Assembly (NCBI GenBank): GCA_020444515.1
Contig: JAHLKX010000005.1
Coordinates: forward strand, 1-64,000
Length of the DNA: 64,000 nucleotides
Direction of reading: 5' to 3'
DNA from: Bacteroidota bacterium
Lineage (GTDB): Bacteria; Bacteroidota; Bacteroidia; Bacteroidales; JAADJA01
The position numbers were made by a program, and so were the translations under genes. Under the pieces are notes generated by a model. It did no database searches. It saw only the letters and a list, made by a program, of their open reading frames with translations, and was not told the DNA's origin. Below are positions 17,208 through 26,419 of this stretch, piece after piece. Each line of letters starts with the position of its first letter. Position 1 is the stretch's first letter.

Positions 17208-19865
17208 TTAATCTTTCAGATAGTTTTGTCTGAAAAAAGCAAGGTATTTCTTCAAGTCCTTGTCCTTATAAAGTATAGGGTAATTTTCCTGGGTGATCAC
17301 AAAACCATCATACTCCTCGGTTTCCATATTGGCAAACACGTAATCATTACTCATAATCGCGTCATAATAGCGCATCGCGTCATCCACGGTATTAAAATTC
17401 CCCACCATAACAAGGTGTGTGGTTTTATCAATTAACAGGTTTGTGATCGAAATGTTTTCAATACTAAAGTACTTTTTATTGAAATCTGAAATTCTGATTT
17501 TAAGGGCATTGATATTGACCCCGGGTCCGCTCGCCACCAGTGCAAATATTTGTTTACTGCGGGGATTAAAGCTGTAAATTGATACATCAATCACCTCCTC
17601 TGGTTCTGCCACTGTTCCGGTAGAATCAATGGGTCCTTTCAGGTAGTCAAGTATATTCTGGGCCAAAGGGGTAACTTCACTATTGGGGTATTTAACAACC
17701 AATTGTTCAAGTGCAGCCTGAAGTGAATCCACAACTTCGATTTTTCCAAGTGACAGGGCACGCAGGTATTCGAATCTGGCCAATAATTCTTCCGGTTTTT
17801 CAAATTCGGTAATGGCCCTGGTACTGTTGCTGTATACTGTATAAAAATGACCAGCTTCGTAATGGTCATAGGTTTCCCGGTAGAGTGTGAGGGCCAGGTT
17901 TTTTTGTGCTTCCAGTTCTTTGTAATATTCAGGATCCAATAAAATACGCGCATAATCACTGTCAGGAAATTGATCAATGATCAAGTTTTTATAATAATCA
18001 GCCTGTTCCTGATTTTCGAGGATGACAAAGTTTCTGTATAGCTGGTAATAACTTTGGAGTAGATTTTCATGATCAGGAAACCGGGTGTTGAGGGATTCAA
18101 AGGATTCAATGGATTTGTTATAGTTGTTCAGTTTGTCTTTATAGATAAATCCCAGATTAAATAAAGCCTGTTCAATTTGCTTATTGGAAGCTTCCAATTG
18201 AGGTTCCGTCAGGGGGACGTTTTGTAAATAGTACTCCCGTGTATGCGGATCATTGGAGGTAACCGTTATGACGGCACCGGTACTATCTGTATAGGTGCTG
18301 TCGGCATTTAAAGCAAGCTGTTCTTCAGTTTCGTCAAAAACGGTTTTTTTGTTAGAAAGACGCCAGTTATCTTCCAGCTTTCGGTTGCCCCATTTCTTTT
18401 TAAACTCCGATAAACCATTGCTCATAGCGGCGGGATTATAAAAATACCATGATCCCTGCCCCGGACCGGAAGCAAAGGAAGTGGATTGGGATGCATTATT
18501 GCCAGCCAGTTGTTGCAGGGCCATTAGTTCTTCTTTTTCTTTTTGAAGTTTTTCTTTCTCAATAACATCCTCAATCAGCTTGTCGATAATGGCATTCCTC
18601 TCATCTTCATTCATGGAAGCCAGTTTTTGCAGGCTGTCTTGTTCAATCACCACAATAATATTTTCAACCAGTTCAGTAAGGTAGGTAGTCCGCAGTTCAA
18701 TGCCTTCCTTATTGGGATAGTCTTCCGGTAAGACCTGAACAGCAGTATCATAGTAAGCCTGAGCCAGTTGATACTCGGGAACCTGGAAATAAATATCACC
18801 AAGTTTCAGTGCTGATTTGGCTTTTTGATAATCATTTGAAACCGATTTTGCAACGGAAAGACGCAGATAATTTATGGCCAGTGAATCGAGGCTGTCCTTG
18901 AAAGAGATGTCGGCAAGGGCATAATATATTTGATCTTGATACTCAATGTTTTTGTCTTCCTTGAGCATCTTTTGCAAATTCTTTACAATGTCTTTACTGC
19001 TTTCACCATAGCGGGAATCATAACTCTGGGCCAGGTTGATGGCGGCATTAAAAGCCATTTCATACGGAGGGTTGCGTTTAATGACTTCCCGGTAGTATTC
19101 CGATGCACGATAATATTCTTCTTCCTTTTGGTAGATCTGTGCTAAAATGAATCTTGTACGGGCATCCATTAACCTTTTCTGGCGAAGAAAAAGGGCATCG
19201 CGTAAGGGGTCTTTTGCCTGGCTGTATTTTTCCTGGAGTAGGAACATTTGTGCCCTGACAAGGGGCAATTCCATGATGACCTTTTCAGGTGCTTTGGGTG
19301 TTTTATCGATCTCATTTTGCAGGTTATCCAGAACTGATTGTGCCCGCTTGTATTGTCCAAGTTGGTTGTACGACTTGGCCAACCAAAGCAAAGCTGTAAA
19401 TTTAATGTCGTTGTATTTGTATTCGTTGGCGACAAATTCGAAGGTCCTACGGGCCTTATTATAGTCCTGTTTATAAAAATAGGCCTGCCCGATCAGCAAG
19501 TAACTGTCATCAATCCAATTTACATATTCCCTGCGGTTGAAAAACATGGAATGTTCTTCAACATTCAGCGAAGCTTTTTCAATGGCTTTATCCATATAGG
19601 GATTCAATGCCTGCGCCTCCTGCTCCGTTCCGTAATTATAAACAGGCAAAATTTTATTGTAATTGTCCTTCACCGTTTTTTTCAACTGCATGACTCCCTC
19701 ACGATAGCTCTCACGGCCATTCCAGTACATATTATAATGCCCTGTCAGGTTATGATATACCCGTCTGGTAAAGGTATTTTTCTTTGTTGAACATGAATAA
19801 GTGGTCAATAATACCAGTAACAAAAGAAAAAAAGAGATTTTAGTATTTCTGAATCCTGAGATCAA
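17208..19865 (-). CDS. porW: T9SS lipoprotein PorW/SprE
   Basis: An 885-residue lipoprotein. The signal peptide ends in a lipobox before Cys25 (TTYSCSTKK), followed by the PorW/SprE hallmark NTFTRRVYHNLTGHYNMYWNG. Many TPR units follow (about 120-400 and 560-700), then a Gln/Gly linker and a C-terminal domain of about 100 residues. PorW/SprE is needed for T9SS secretion and gliding in characterised Bacteroidota, linking the motor to outer membrane parts. The start is TTG; no ATG occurs before the mature protein. Five candidate T9SS cargo proteins occur in this window. Probably cotranscribed with bactofilin and the AtpZ/AtpI-like genes. Confidence 0.88.
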   Translation of the reverse strand: MISGFRNTKISFFLLLLVLLTTYSCSTKKNTFTRRVYHNLTGHYNMYWNGRESYREGVMQLKKTVKDNYNKILPVYNYGTEQEAQALNPYMDKAIEKASLNVEEHSMFFNRREYVNWIDDSYLLIGQAYFYKQDYNKARRTFEFVANEYKYNDIKFTALLWLAKSYNQLGQYKRAQSVLDNLQNEIDKTPKAPEKVIMELPLVRAQMFLLQEKYSQAKDPLRDALFLRQKRLMDARTRFILAQIYQKEEEYYRASEYYREVIKRNPPYEMAFNAAINLAQSYDSRYGESSKDIVKNLQKMLKEDKNIEYQDQIYYALADISFKDSLDSLAINYLRLSVAKSVSNDYQKAKSALKLGDIYFQVPEYQLAQAYYDTAVQVLPEDYPNKEGIELRTTYLTELVENIIVVIEQDSLQKLASMNEDERNAIIDKLIEDVIEKEKLQKEKEELMALQQLAGNNASQSTSFASGPGQGSWYFYNPAAMSNGLSEFKKKWGNRKLEDNWRLSNKKTVFDETEEQLALNADSTYTDSTGAVITVTSNDPHTREYYLQNVPLTEPQLEASNKQIEQALFNLGFIYKDKLNNYNKSIESFESLNTRFPDHENLLQSYYQLYRNFVILENQEQADYYKNLIIDQFPDSDYARILLDPEYYKELEAQKNLALTLYRETYDHYEAGHFYTVYSNSTRAITEFEKPEELLARFEYLRALSLGKIEVVDSLQAALEQLVVKYPNSEVTPLAQNILDYLKGPIDSTGTVAEPEEVIDVSIYSFNPRSKQIFALVASGPGVNINALKIRISDFNKKYFSIENISITNLLIDKTTHLVMVGNFNTVDDAMRYYDAIMSNDYVFANMETEEYDGFVITQENYPILYKDKDLKKYLAFFRQNYLKD

Positions 19866-19922
19866 ATTGTAAAATATGTTTTTGTTTGAACCCGATAGCT
19901 CAACAGGTTAACTACTTTTTTG

Positions 19923-19930
19923 CAAAAATA
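19923..19930 (-). promoter_or_regulatory. Promoter -7 box of porW
   Basis: TATTTTTG on the minus strand, about 57 nt before the porW start. The 211-nt gap 19866-20076 holds this and the divergent box at 20043; nothing else is evident. Confidence 0.55.
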
Positions 19931-20042
19931 TTTTATTTATTTTGAATCATTCCATTACGCAACGATTTTATTCAGGTTCATTATTCAGATTTATATCAAA
20001 TTGGTAATATGAGATTTCTGTTTCATTACGAATTTTAATTTT

Positions 20043-20050
20043 TATCTTTG
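20043..20050 (+). promoter_or_regulatory. Promoter -7 box of the 1241-residue T9SS protein gene
   Basis: TATCTTTG, 26 nt before the GTG start at 20077. Confidence 0.55.
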
Positions 20051-20076
20051 AGAGTTACCACATAAAATTCAATACT

Positions 20077-23000
20077 GTGAAAAAATTAGCCTTGATTTTA
20101 ATTTTGCTGATTTTAGTACTTCATGCATTCACACAATTACCAGAAGGTAGTTATGAATTGACCCAGCTTGAGGGAAACTATGTTTTGGTAACAATAACAG
20201 GTCCGATTGAAAATTATGCCACCTATATATGCAAAGGAACCATTGACCAGGTCAAAGCAGCAGTTTTTGAAGCCGGTGAGCTGACCATTGATCAAAACAA
20301 CAGGGACAATTTAGAAGAAACGATAGATTTGGGATTATTGCCCTATGATATAAAGTATTTTAATGGCAATAATGAGAATATGATTGTATCCGGAGGAAAC
20401 AAACTAACCATATTGGATGGAGATACACATTCGACTATTAAAGGTGAGTTTGAGGCCGATACCAAAGTTAGTTTACATAACATGGCATTTATGCCGGTAA
20501 GCCCCTATCGCAATCAAATAGTTGTTAACCATAGGTTGGATGGAAATTCGGATAGATTTTTCATCATCTGTGCCTGGGAGGGAGGTGGCTTAAAAGTAAT
20601 TGAATCGGAGGAAGATGATTCGTTTGTAGAATTCCAGGATTTTTATGATGATGAAGAATCTCAGTTGCTTTCATCATCGGTTCATCATTATTGCGATACC
20701 TCATTCTTTTGGGTGTTAAACTATTGGAATGGTGCTTGTAAAGTGAAAAAATACAGTTGGGATAAAGATAACCACCATTATTTTTATGATACTGAAAATG
20801 AATTTGAATTAACCAACAATGAAATAATTGACTTTCAAACCAGATTAACACCAGGACCACTGAGAATAGCCTTATTGGACATGGTTTTGGAATTAGATCC
20901 AATTACATTGCAGCAAACCGACCAATACGATGATCTGATTGTTGATAAATTTGAGCATATTTATGCCCATATAAAAGGAGAACACGAGATATATAATTTT
21001 GAAACAGAGAGTACCTACTATAACGAGGACATTATAACTTTTGCTACCAGTGGTTGCTATGATTGGGATAATGCCCGGGTTTATTTTACAGGGTATTGCG
21101 GCAAAGAAATAAATCCTGATTTCAGGGTGATAAATTATAAGCCTAATGATTCATTTTTGTTTTATCCTTTGGATGGGGCAATGGATGTGAAATATAATAA
21201 CTCATCAAATATCGTTACGGGTGAGGCCAGAGTAATTGCTGTCGGTAATAACCAAATCATAGGGTTTGATGACGACGGGTTAAAAAACTGTCCTTCTGGA
21301 AGTGACCTTAGTCAACTTGATTGTCATTATGGTTACCGGATTGCATTTGATGCAAATCCTTCTTTGCCATCCCCATTTGAAGACAGAATTGGGATAACAG
21401 TAGCTTGTTTAATCGATGGAGTTTTAGCTCAGCGACATGGATACAGTTGTAATACGGAACCTATAAAAAAAATAGTAGAAACAGGAATTAGCAGTTCCGT
21501 ATCATGCTTTCATGATGATGAAAATACTGCTTACTTTTTCTATAATGGAGATGGAGGCAGCAATATTTATTATACCTGGGATGAAACAAATGATGTAGCA
21601 ATTATTTCAAAAATAGATGAAGACGTTGATTTATCTGAATCGGCCATCGATTGTATTTATAATAATGAATCAAACCTGGTATTGGCAAGTATACAATCAC
21701 AATGTGATGGCTACATACGTTTCCTTGAAATAGTTGATGGAAACGAGGTTGTATCAGAAGAAATGTTTGACAATATTGGCCGGTTTATTAACTTCAATAA
21801 TTACGTTTATTTTTACAGCAACATTGTATCCCCAACTCCAAAAAATTATGTTTATCGGATATGGCAAAGCAATGGCACTGTATATAAACAGAGCAATCAG
21901 GTAAGCAACCAGGTTAATTCAATTAATATTAATGAGGAGGATAATTTAGTATACGGTACATTTGTTTATAGTAGCCCAAATGGTAATGGTATGGCATTCG
22001 AAATGAATACGAATTTAGGTAACCTAGAAACCCACCTCCTTGAAAAGGATGACCCGGTTGATATATGTTATATTGAAGGTTTGGATAAAATTTACATTGC
22101 ACAATACAATGATGCCGTAATTGAAGTATACAATTCATCATTTGTACACCAATCCGATATTAACATCAATGGGCACCCTAAGGCAATCGAGTATAATGCT
22201 TACCAGAGGGAAACCTGGGTTATAAGTGACAATATTGAAAATGATAATGGATATACCTACCTAAATATCATTGATTGCGAAAAGGATCAGGTGATAGAAG
22301 AAATATTGATAAGGAGAAGTGACGGCTATACCTACGATGCTATCAACGATCAGTTGTATTTACATACAAACTATCCCTATCTTAACGATGATGGCGATCC
22401 CGAATACAATATCAAAGCACTAAACGGATTTAACAATGAATTTTCAAACAAGATAAATACAAACCTAATTGCTTACAATGATATTTATTTAAGTAAAGAA
22501 AGACCGGTTAAAGCAAGGCCTTCAATCAACCTTAATGATAATTATATATATATGGGCAATTATGGTAGTGCAACTGTTTCCAAGATCAAAGCACATGACG
22601 AATCGTTTAATTTCCCAGTTGGTTTAAAATGGAATTCATTTCCAAGATTAGAGCGATACAAGGATGAGACATTTAGTTCTATAGAAACATTAAATCATTT
22701 GTTTCCTAAACCTCAATTCATTTCAATGTTTTATTTAACACCAACTAATCAAATTGTTTATCAAAATTCAAATTGGAGTGGACCACTACTTGAAGTCCAA
22801 TCAACAAAGGGATACAAGATTTCAGTTAGTGAAAATACAACATTACGTTTGGTAGGAGCCAAAGAAGATTACGATGCTACCATCAACCTTGCCACCGGCG
22901 AAAACTGGGTTGGATATTATTTAGATGAAAACTATTACCCGGCACAATGTATCCCTGCTGCTCTTTGGGATCAGCTTGTGCAGATTAAAACCCAGTACTG

Positions 23001-23802
23001 GAGCATGACCAAAAAGCCTTTTTCCAATCCACCCTGGTTCATACAGGGAACCATCACCCCGTTTCGTTATGGCGACCTGGTGATCCTGAAAACCGATTCA
23101 GAATATCCCGGCTTCCAGTGGCAACAGGCAGGTGATGGAGAAGCGCCTTCGGAAATGCCAGCGACCGAATATTACAGTTTTGAAGAACAAGCCGATTATT
23201 TACCAATCTATGTAGAAACCGATTCTACTGCCGACATAGCAGAAATTGCAGTTTTGGCAAATGGTGATGTGAGGGGAGCCGCAGTGAGGCAAACAGGTGA
23301 TACCCTGGTTGAAGTAAATGCTTACCTGGAAGGCGTGCCCGCCGGAACTGTCCTCGAATTTGAAACCTGGAACGGTTATAAAAGCAAGGCAGCCGAAAGA
23401 GGCACTTATGTAGTGATCGATCATTTCCGGAAGGTGAGGGAAAAACGGAACCTTTATACAGGTGAAAAGGCAAACTCTTACCACGTATCGCTGAAAAGCA
23501 ATGAAACGTATAGTGTACCACCCGAAATAGGGCCGGTTACCTGCAAACCCAACCCATTTGCGAACAAAGTTGAATTCAGCTTCCATTTAAACCAGGAAGG
23601 AAGTGTTCAAATTGATATCTTCGACCTGCAGGGCAACCCTGTCAAAACCGTCATCAAAGGCCATTACCCCGAAGGTTATTACAACTTCACCTGGCAGGGC
23701 GATAACGAATCCGGGAAACGGATCGAACCGGGGGTTTTTTTCTACAAAGTTAGTGTTGGAAATAAAGTGGTGCAGAGCGATAAACTGGTGATGATCAAAT
23801 AA
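20077..23802 (+). CDS. Giant T9SS-sorted surface protein, unknown function
   Basis: A 1241-residue exported protein. A GTG start precedes a signal peptide (KKLALILILLILVLHAFTQ). The body is rich in Asp, Asn and Tyr, with repeats suggestive of a WD/NHL-type beta-propeller (inference). Near 1155-1241 there is a FlgD-like Ig fold and type A sorting domain, with KPNPFANKVEFSF and IDIFDLQGNPVKTVI. I do not recognise the rest. Base composition changes: up to about 22850 the gene is AT-rich, after that clearly more GC-rich. The next gene, also a T9SS cargo, starts 7 nt later. Confidence 0.75.
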   Translation: MKKLALILILLILVLHAFTQLPEGSYELTQLEGNYVLVTITGPIENYATYICKGTIDQVKAAVFEAGELTIDQNNRDNLEETIDLGLLPYDIKYFNGNNENMIVSGGNKLTILDGDTHSTIKGEFEADTKVSLHNMAFMPVSPYRNQIVVNHRLDGNSDRFFIICAWEGGGLKVIESEEDDSFVEFQDFYDDEESQLLSSSVHHYCDTSFFWVLNYWNGACKVKKYSWDKDNHHYFYDTENEFELTNNEIIDFQTRLTPGPLRIALLDMVLELDPITLQQTDQYDDLIVDKFEHIYAHIKGEHEIYNFETESTYYNEDIITFATSGCYDWDNARVYFTGYCGKEINPDFRVINYKPNDSFLFYPLDGAMDVKYNNSSNIVTGEARVIAVGNNQIIGFDDDGLKNCPSGSDLSQLDCHYGYRIAFDANPSLPSPFEDRIGITVACLIDGVLAQRHGYSCNTEPIKKIVETGISSSVSCFHDDENTAYFFYNGDGGSNIYYTWDETNDVAIISKIDEDVDLSESAIDCIYNNESNLVLASIQSQCDGYIRFLEIVDGNEVVSEEMFDNIGRFINFNNYVYFYSNIVSPTPKNYVYRIWQSNGTVYKQSNQVSNQVNSININEEDNLVYGTFVYSSPNGNGMAFEMNTNLGNLETHLLEKDDPVDICYIEGLDKIYIAQYNDAVIEVYNSSFVHQSDININGHPKAIEYNAYQRETWVISDNIENDNGYTYLNIIDCEKDQVIEEILIRRSDGYTYDAINDQLYLHTNYPYLNDDGDPEYNIKALNGFNNEFSNKINTNLIAYNDIYLSKERPVKARPSINLNDNYIYMGNYGSATVSKIKAHDESFNFPVGLKWNSFPRLERYKDETFSSIETLNHLFPKPQFISMFYLTPTNQIVYQNSNWSGPLLEVQSTKGYKISVSENTTLRLVGAKEDYDATINLATGENWVGYYLDENYYPAQCIPAALWDQLVQIKTQYWSMTKKPFSNPPWFIQGTITPFRYGDLVILKTDSEYPGFQWQQAGDGEAPSEMPATEYYSFEEQADYLPIYVETDSTADIAEIAVLANGDVRGAAVRQTGDTLVEVNAYLEGVPAGTVLEFETWNGYKSKAAERGTYVVIDHFRKVREKRNLYTGEKANSYHVSLKSNETYSVPPEIGPVTCKPNPFANKVEFSFHLNQEGSVQIDIFDLQGNPVKTVIKGHYPEGYYNFTWQGDNESGKRIEPGVFFYKVSVGNKVVQSDKLVMIK

Positions 23803-23809
23803 TGAAACT

Positions 23810-26272
23810 ATGAAACGTCATTGCGAGGAGGACCGACGAAAGCCTGCCCGACTTCCGGCGGGCAATCTGCATGTTATAACCGCAGAAAAATTGCAGCGCT
23901 GTGCCTGTCTACCGGCAAGATGGGCTCGCAATAAAGTTTTCGCTTTTCTGCTGGTTCTGATTTCTCTCACTTCCAACGCTACCATTCACACGGTCAAACA
24001 GGACGGCAGCGGTGATCATACCACCATACAGGCCGGGATCAATACAGCTTCCACCGGGGATACTGTGCTGGTTTGGCCGGGAACCTACTATGAGAACATC
24101 GATTACAACAGTAAAAGCATTACGGTGGGCAGTCTTTACCTAACAACACAGGATGAGAATTACATCCATTCCACCATCATTGATGGAAATATGAATGGGA
24201 GTTGTGTTTTTATTGCGAATTGCTCTGAAATTACAATATTGTCAGGATTTACAATTCAGAATGGCTCAGGAGATCTAGCAGTCCAGAGTGGGGGAGGTAT
24301 AAATATTCAATTCTCCAATGAAGTTAATATTGATCATAATAGGATCTTATCAAATTCAGCAAGAACAGGTGGTGGCCTTTTTATCAGATATTCCAGCGTT
24401 TATATAATTGCCAATTCCATATGTTTTAATAAGGCTTATTGGGCAGGAGGAGGTATTTTTCAGGGAACAGATTCTGAGTTGGAATTCAATTCAATAGATA
24501 AAAATAACATTTATATGAATTACGCTGCATTAGGGAGTGATTATATCAAATCGTATGATGTGGGGCCTGTGGATATTATTGTAGATACGTTTACTGTTTC
24601 ATCACCCGATGAACATTTTGTTTACTCACCTGATATTTGGGGCAACCCTCAATATGATATTAATATTCAAATAGAAAACTATTTTCTTGAACAGGTCAAT
24701 TCTAATCTTTATGTTGATCCCTCTGGAAATGATTCTAACACTGGTTTATCATTCAATGATCCTCTTAAAACAATATCATTTGCTTTGCAAAAGATTGAAA
24801 CTTCCTCTAATAATCCTAGAACCATTTTCTTACAAAAAGGTACTTATTCGTATGATAGTAACGGAGAGTTTCTGCCATTAAATCCCAGGAGTTTTCTATC
24901 AATTGTTGGAAAATCATCTTCTACTACAATTATTGATGCGCAGAATGTAATAAATCATTTATATTCAAATGCTTCAATCACACACCTTTCGATTAAAAAA
25001 CTCTCATTTGTAAATGGATTTGGAAATAATAACAATATCCCTGGTTGTGCAGGTATTGAAATAAACAACAATACTTTTTTCTCACTGGACTCTACAAGTT
25101 TCTTTTATTGTGAGGGTGCCACAGGTGTTTATTATAACATGAATCCAATTGGGGTAACTTTAAACAATATTAATGTTGTTCAAAATATTGGAGGATTAAG
25201 TATTAGTTCAAATGTTAATGAAGATTTATCAATTAGGATATCTAATTCAAATATTAAAAATACTTTGCCAGCTTCTATTCCAAATTTTGGGTTGGGGAGT
25301 GGAATCACAATAGTTGGCACCCAGACTGGCACATTAAATTTTAATGGTTTGCTTATCAATAATTTAGTTGAGGGTAATATTTGTCATCCAGATCCATTTT
25401 GGGGAGATGGTGGAGGTTCTGCTGTACATATAATAAATCCAGCAAGAATTAACATAATTAATTGCACATTCTCTGAAAATGAGATGGAAGAATTTGACGG
25501 AGGTACAATTTATACAATTGATGGACCTCAAGTAGCGTTTTATAATAATATATTTTATTATAATGAGCCTCGAAATCTATATTTGGATCAATCAAATGAT
25601 CCTAATTTTCCCGCAGTTTTGAATTTTATTTATAATGACATTGAAGAAGGAGAAGAAAGTATTTTTAATAAAAATGATTATAACATTTTCAACTGGCTCG
25701 ATGGCAACATTGATGAAGACCCATTGTGGGAAGGCGGCGAACCTTTCAGCTATGCCCTCCAGCCCGGATCGCCCTGCATTGATGCTGGTGTGCCCATGTA
25801 TGAAGTAGGAATGGATTATCCCTACATCAAGGAACAAAACGGAAAATATGTGCTTTATATGCTGGAAGGAGATACCGTTACGTTGCCAGCCTACGACCTG
25901 GCAGGGAACCCGCGTATCTCAGGTGGGAGGATCGATATGGGCGCTTATGAGTGGCAGGATACGGTGACGGGGAGTTCGAAGTTTGAAGTTCAAAGTTTGA
26001 AGTTATCTGTCTATCCGAATCCGTTTACTTCGAATGTGTTTGTGAGTTTTTCGCTGAAAAAGGAAGCAGAGGTAAGGCTTGAAGTAATCAATATAAAAGG
26101 CCAACCGCTTAAAACCGTTGCAGATGCCAGCTTCCCTGCTGGCAACTACAAGCTGGTCTGGAACGGGCAGGATGAAGACGGCTATGCGGTTAAAAAAGGG
26201 AATTATTTGATGTGCCTGTACATTAACGGAACCCTTGTCGATTGCGAAAAAATGATAAAAACAAATCAATAA
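23810..26272 (+). CDS. T9SS-sorted beta-helix protein
   Basis: An 820-residue exported protein. After a hydrophobic signal core (VFAFLLVLISLTSNA, about 45-59) comes a right-handed parallel beta-helix: DHTTIQAGINTASTGDTVLVWPGTYYENI, then GGGINIQFSN, GGGLFIRYSS and similar turns. The end holds a type A sorting domain (SVYPNPFTSNVFVSF, EVINIKGQPLKTV). Such proteins often bind or cut polysaccharide, but no catalytic motif is clear. The first 40 or so residues are encoded by an inverted repeat element, so the real start is uncertain; a downstream TTG at about 23890 would still give a signal peptide. The middle (24170-25690) is much more AT-rich than both ends. Confidence 0.7.
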   Translation: MKRHCEEDRRKPARLPAGNLHVITAEKLQRCACLPARWARNKVFAFLLVLISLTSNATIHTVKQDGSGDHTTIQAGINTASTGDTVLVWPGTYYENIDYNSKSITVGSLYLTTQDENYIHSTIIDGNMNGSCVFIANCSEITILSGFTIQNGSGDLAVQSGGGINIQFSNEVNIDHNRILSNSARTGGGLFIRYSSVYIIANSICFNKAYWAGGGIFQGTDSELEFNSIDKNNIYMNYAALGSDYIKSYDVGPVDIIVDTFTVSSPDEHFVYSPDIWGNPQYDINIQIENYFLEQVNSNLYVDPSGNDSNTGLSFNDPLKTISFALQKIETSSNNPRTIFLQKGTYSYDSNGEFLPLNPRSFLSIVGKSSSTTIIDAQNVINHLYSNASITHLSIKKLSFVNGFGNNNNIPGCAGIEINNNTFFSLDSTSFFYCEGATGVYYNMNPIGVTLNNINVVQNIGGLSISSNVNEDLSIRISNSNIKNTLPASIPNFGLGSGITIVGTQTGTLNFNGLLINNLVEGNICHPDPFWGDGGGSAVHIINPARINIINCTFSENEMEEFDGGTIYTIDGPQVAFYNNIFYYNEPRNLYLDQSNDPNFPAVLNFIYNDIEEGEESIFNKNDYNIFNWLDGNIDEDPLWEGGEPFSYALQPGSPCIDAGVPMYEVGMDYPYIKEQNGKYVLYMLEGDTVTLPAYDLAGNPRISGGRIDMGAYEWQDTVTGSSKFEVQSLKLSVYPNPFTSNVFVSFSLKKEAEVRLEVINIKGQPLKTVADASFPAGNYKLVWNGQDEDGYAVKKGNYLMCLYINGTLVDCEKMIKTNQ
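23816..23942. repeat. REP/MITE-like inverted-repeat element inside a 5' coding end
   Basis: The ends ATTGCGAG (23820-23827) and CTCGCAAT (23935-23942) are exact inverted copies. Inside, TGCCCG and CGGGCA form a further hairpin (23845-23864). The leading CGTCATTGCGAG is a word I know from dispersed intergenic repeats in several bacterial phyla. GC content is higher than in flanking DNA. It occupies the start of the beta-helix gene. Confidence 0.6.
25974..26004 (+). repeat. Heptanucleotide repeat in front of a sorting domain
   Basis: Four successive 7-base units GTTCGAA, GTTTGAA, GTTCAAA and GTTTGAA, then GTT. They encode the short linker directly before the T9SS sorting domain. Because the unit is not a multiple of three, gain or loss of one unit would shift the frame. 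Confidence 0.6.
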
Positions 26273-26387
26273 ATTTTTTGCAAAAGCCTGTTTTGGAATT
26301 CATACTAAAACCTACCAAATTGTCTGTTAAAGTAAGTTAAACAGGTTTAAAAGTATTTCAATTAATAATCTTCCCGTAATTTTCAAG

Positions 26388-26395
26388 TATCTTTG
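26388..26395 (+). promoter_or_regulatory. Promoter -7 box of the M23 peptidase gene
   Basis: TATCTTTG, 24 nt before the ATG at 26420. It overlaps an in-frame TTG at 26393, which therefore cannot be the start. Confidence 0.6.
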
Positions 26396-26419
26396 CACCC
26401 GGATTTTTTTACAGGTTTT

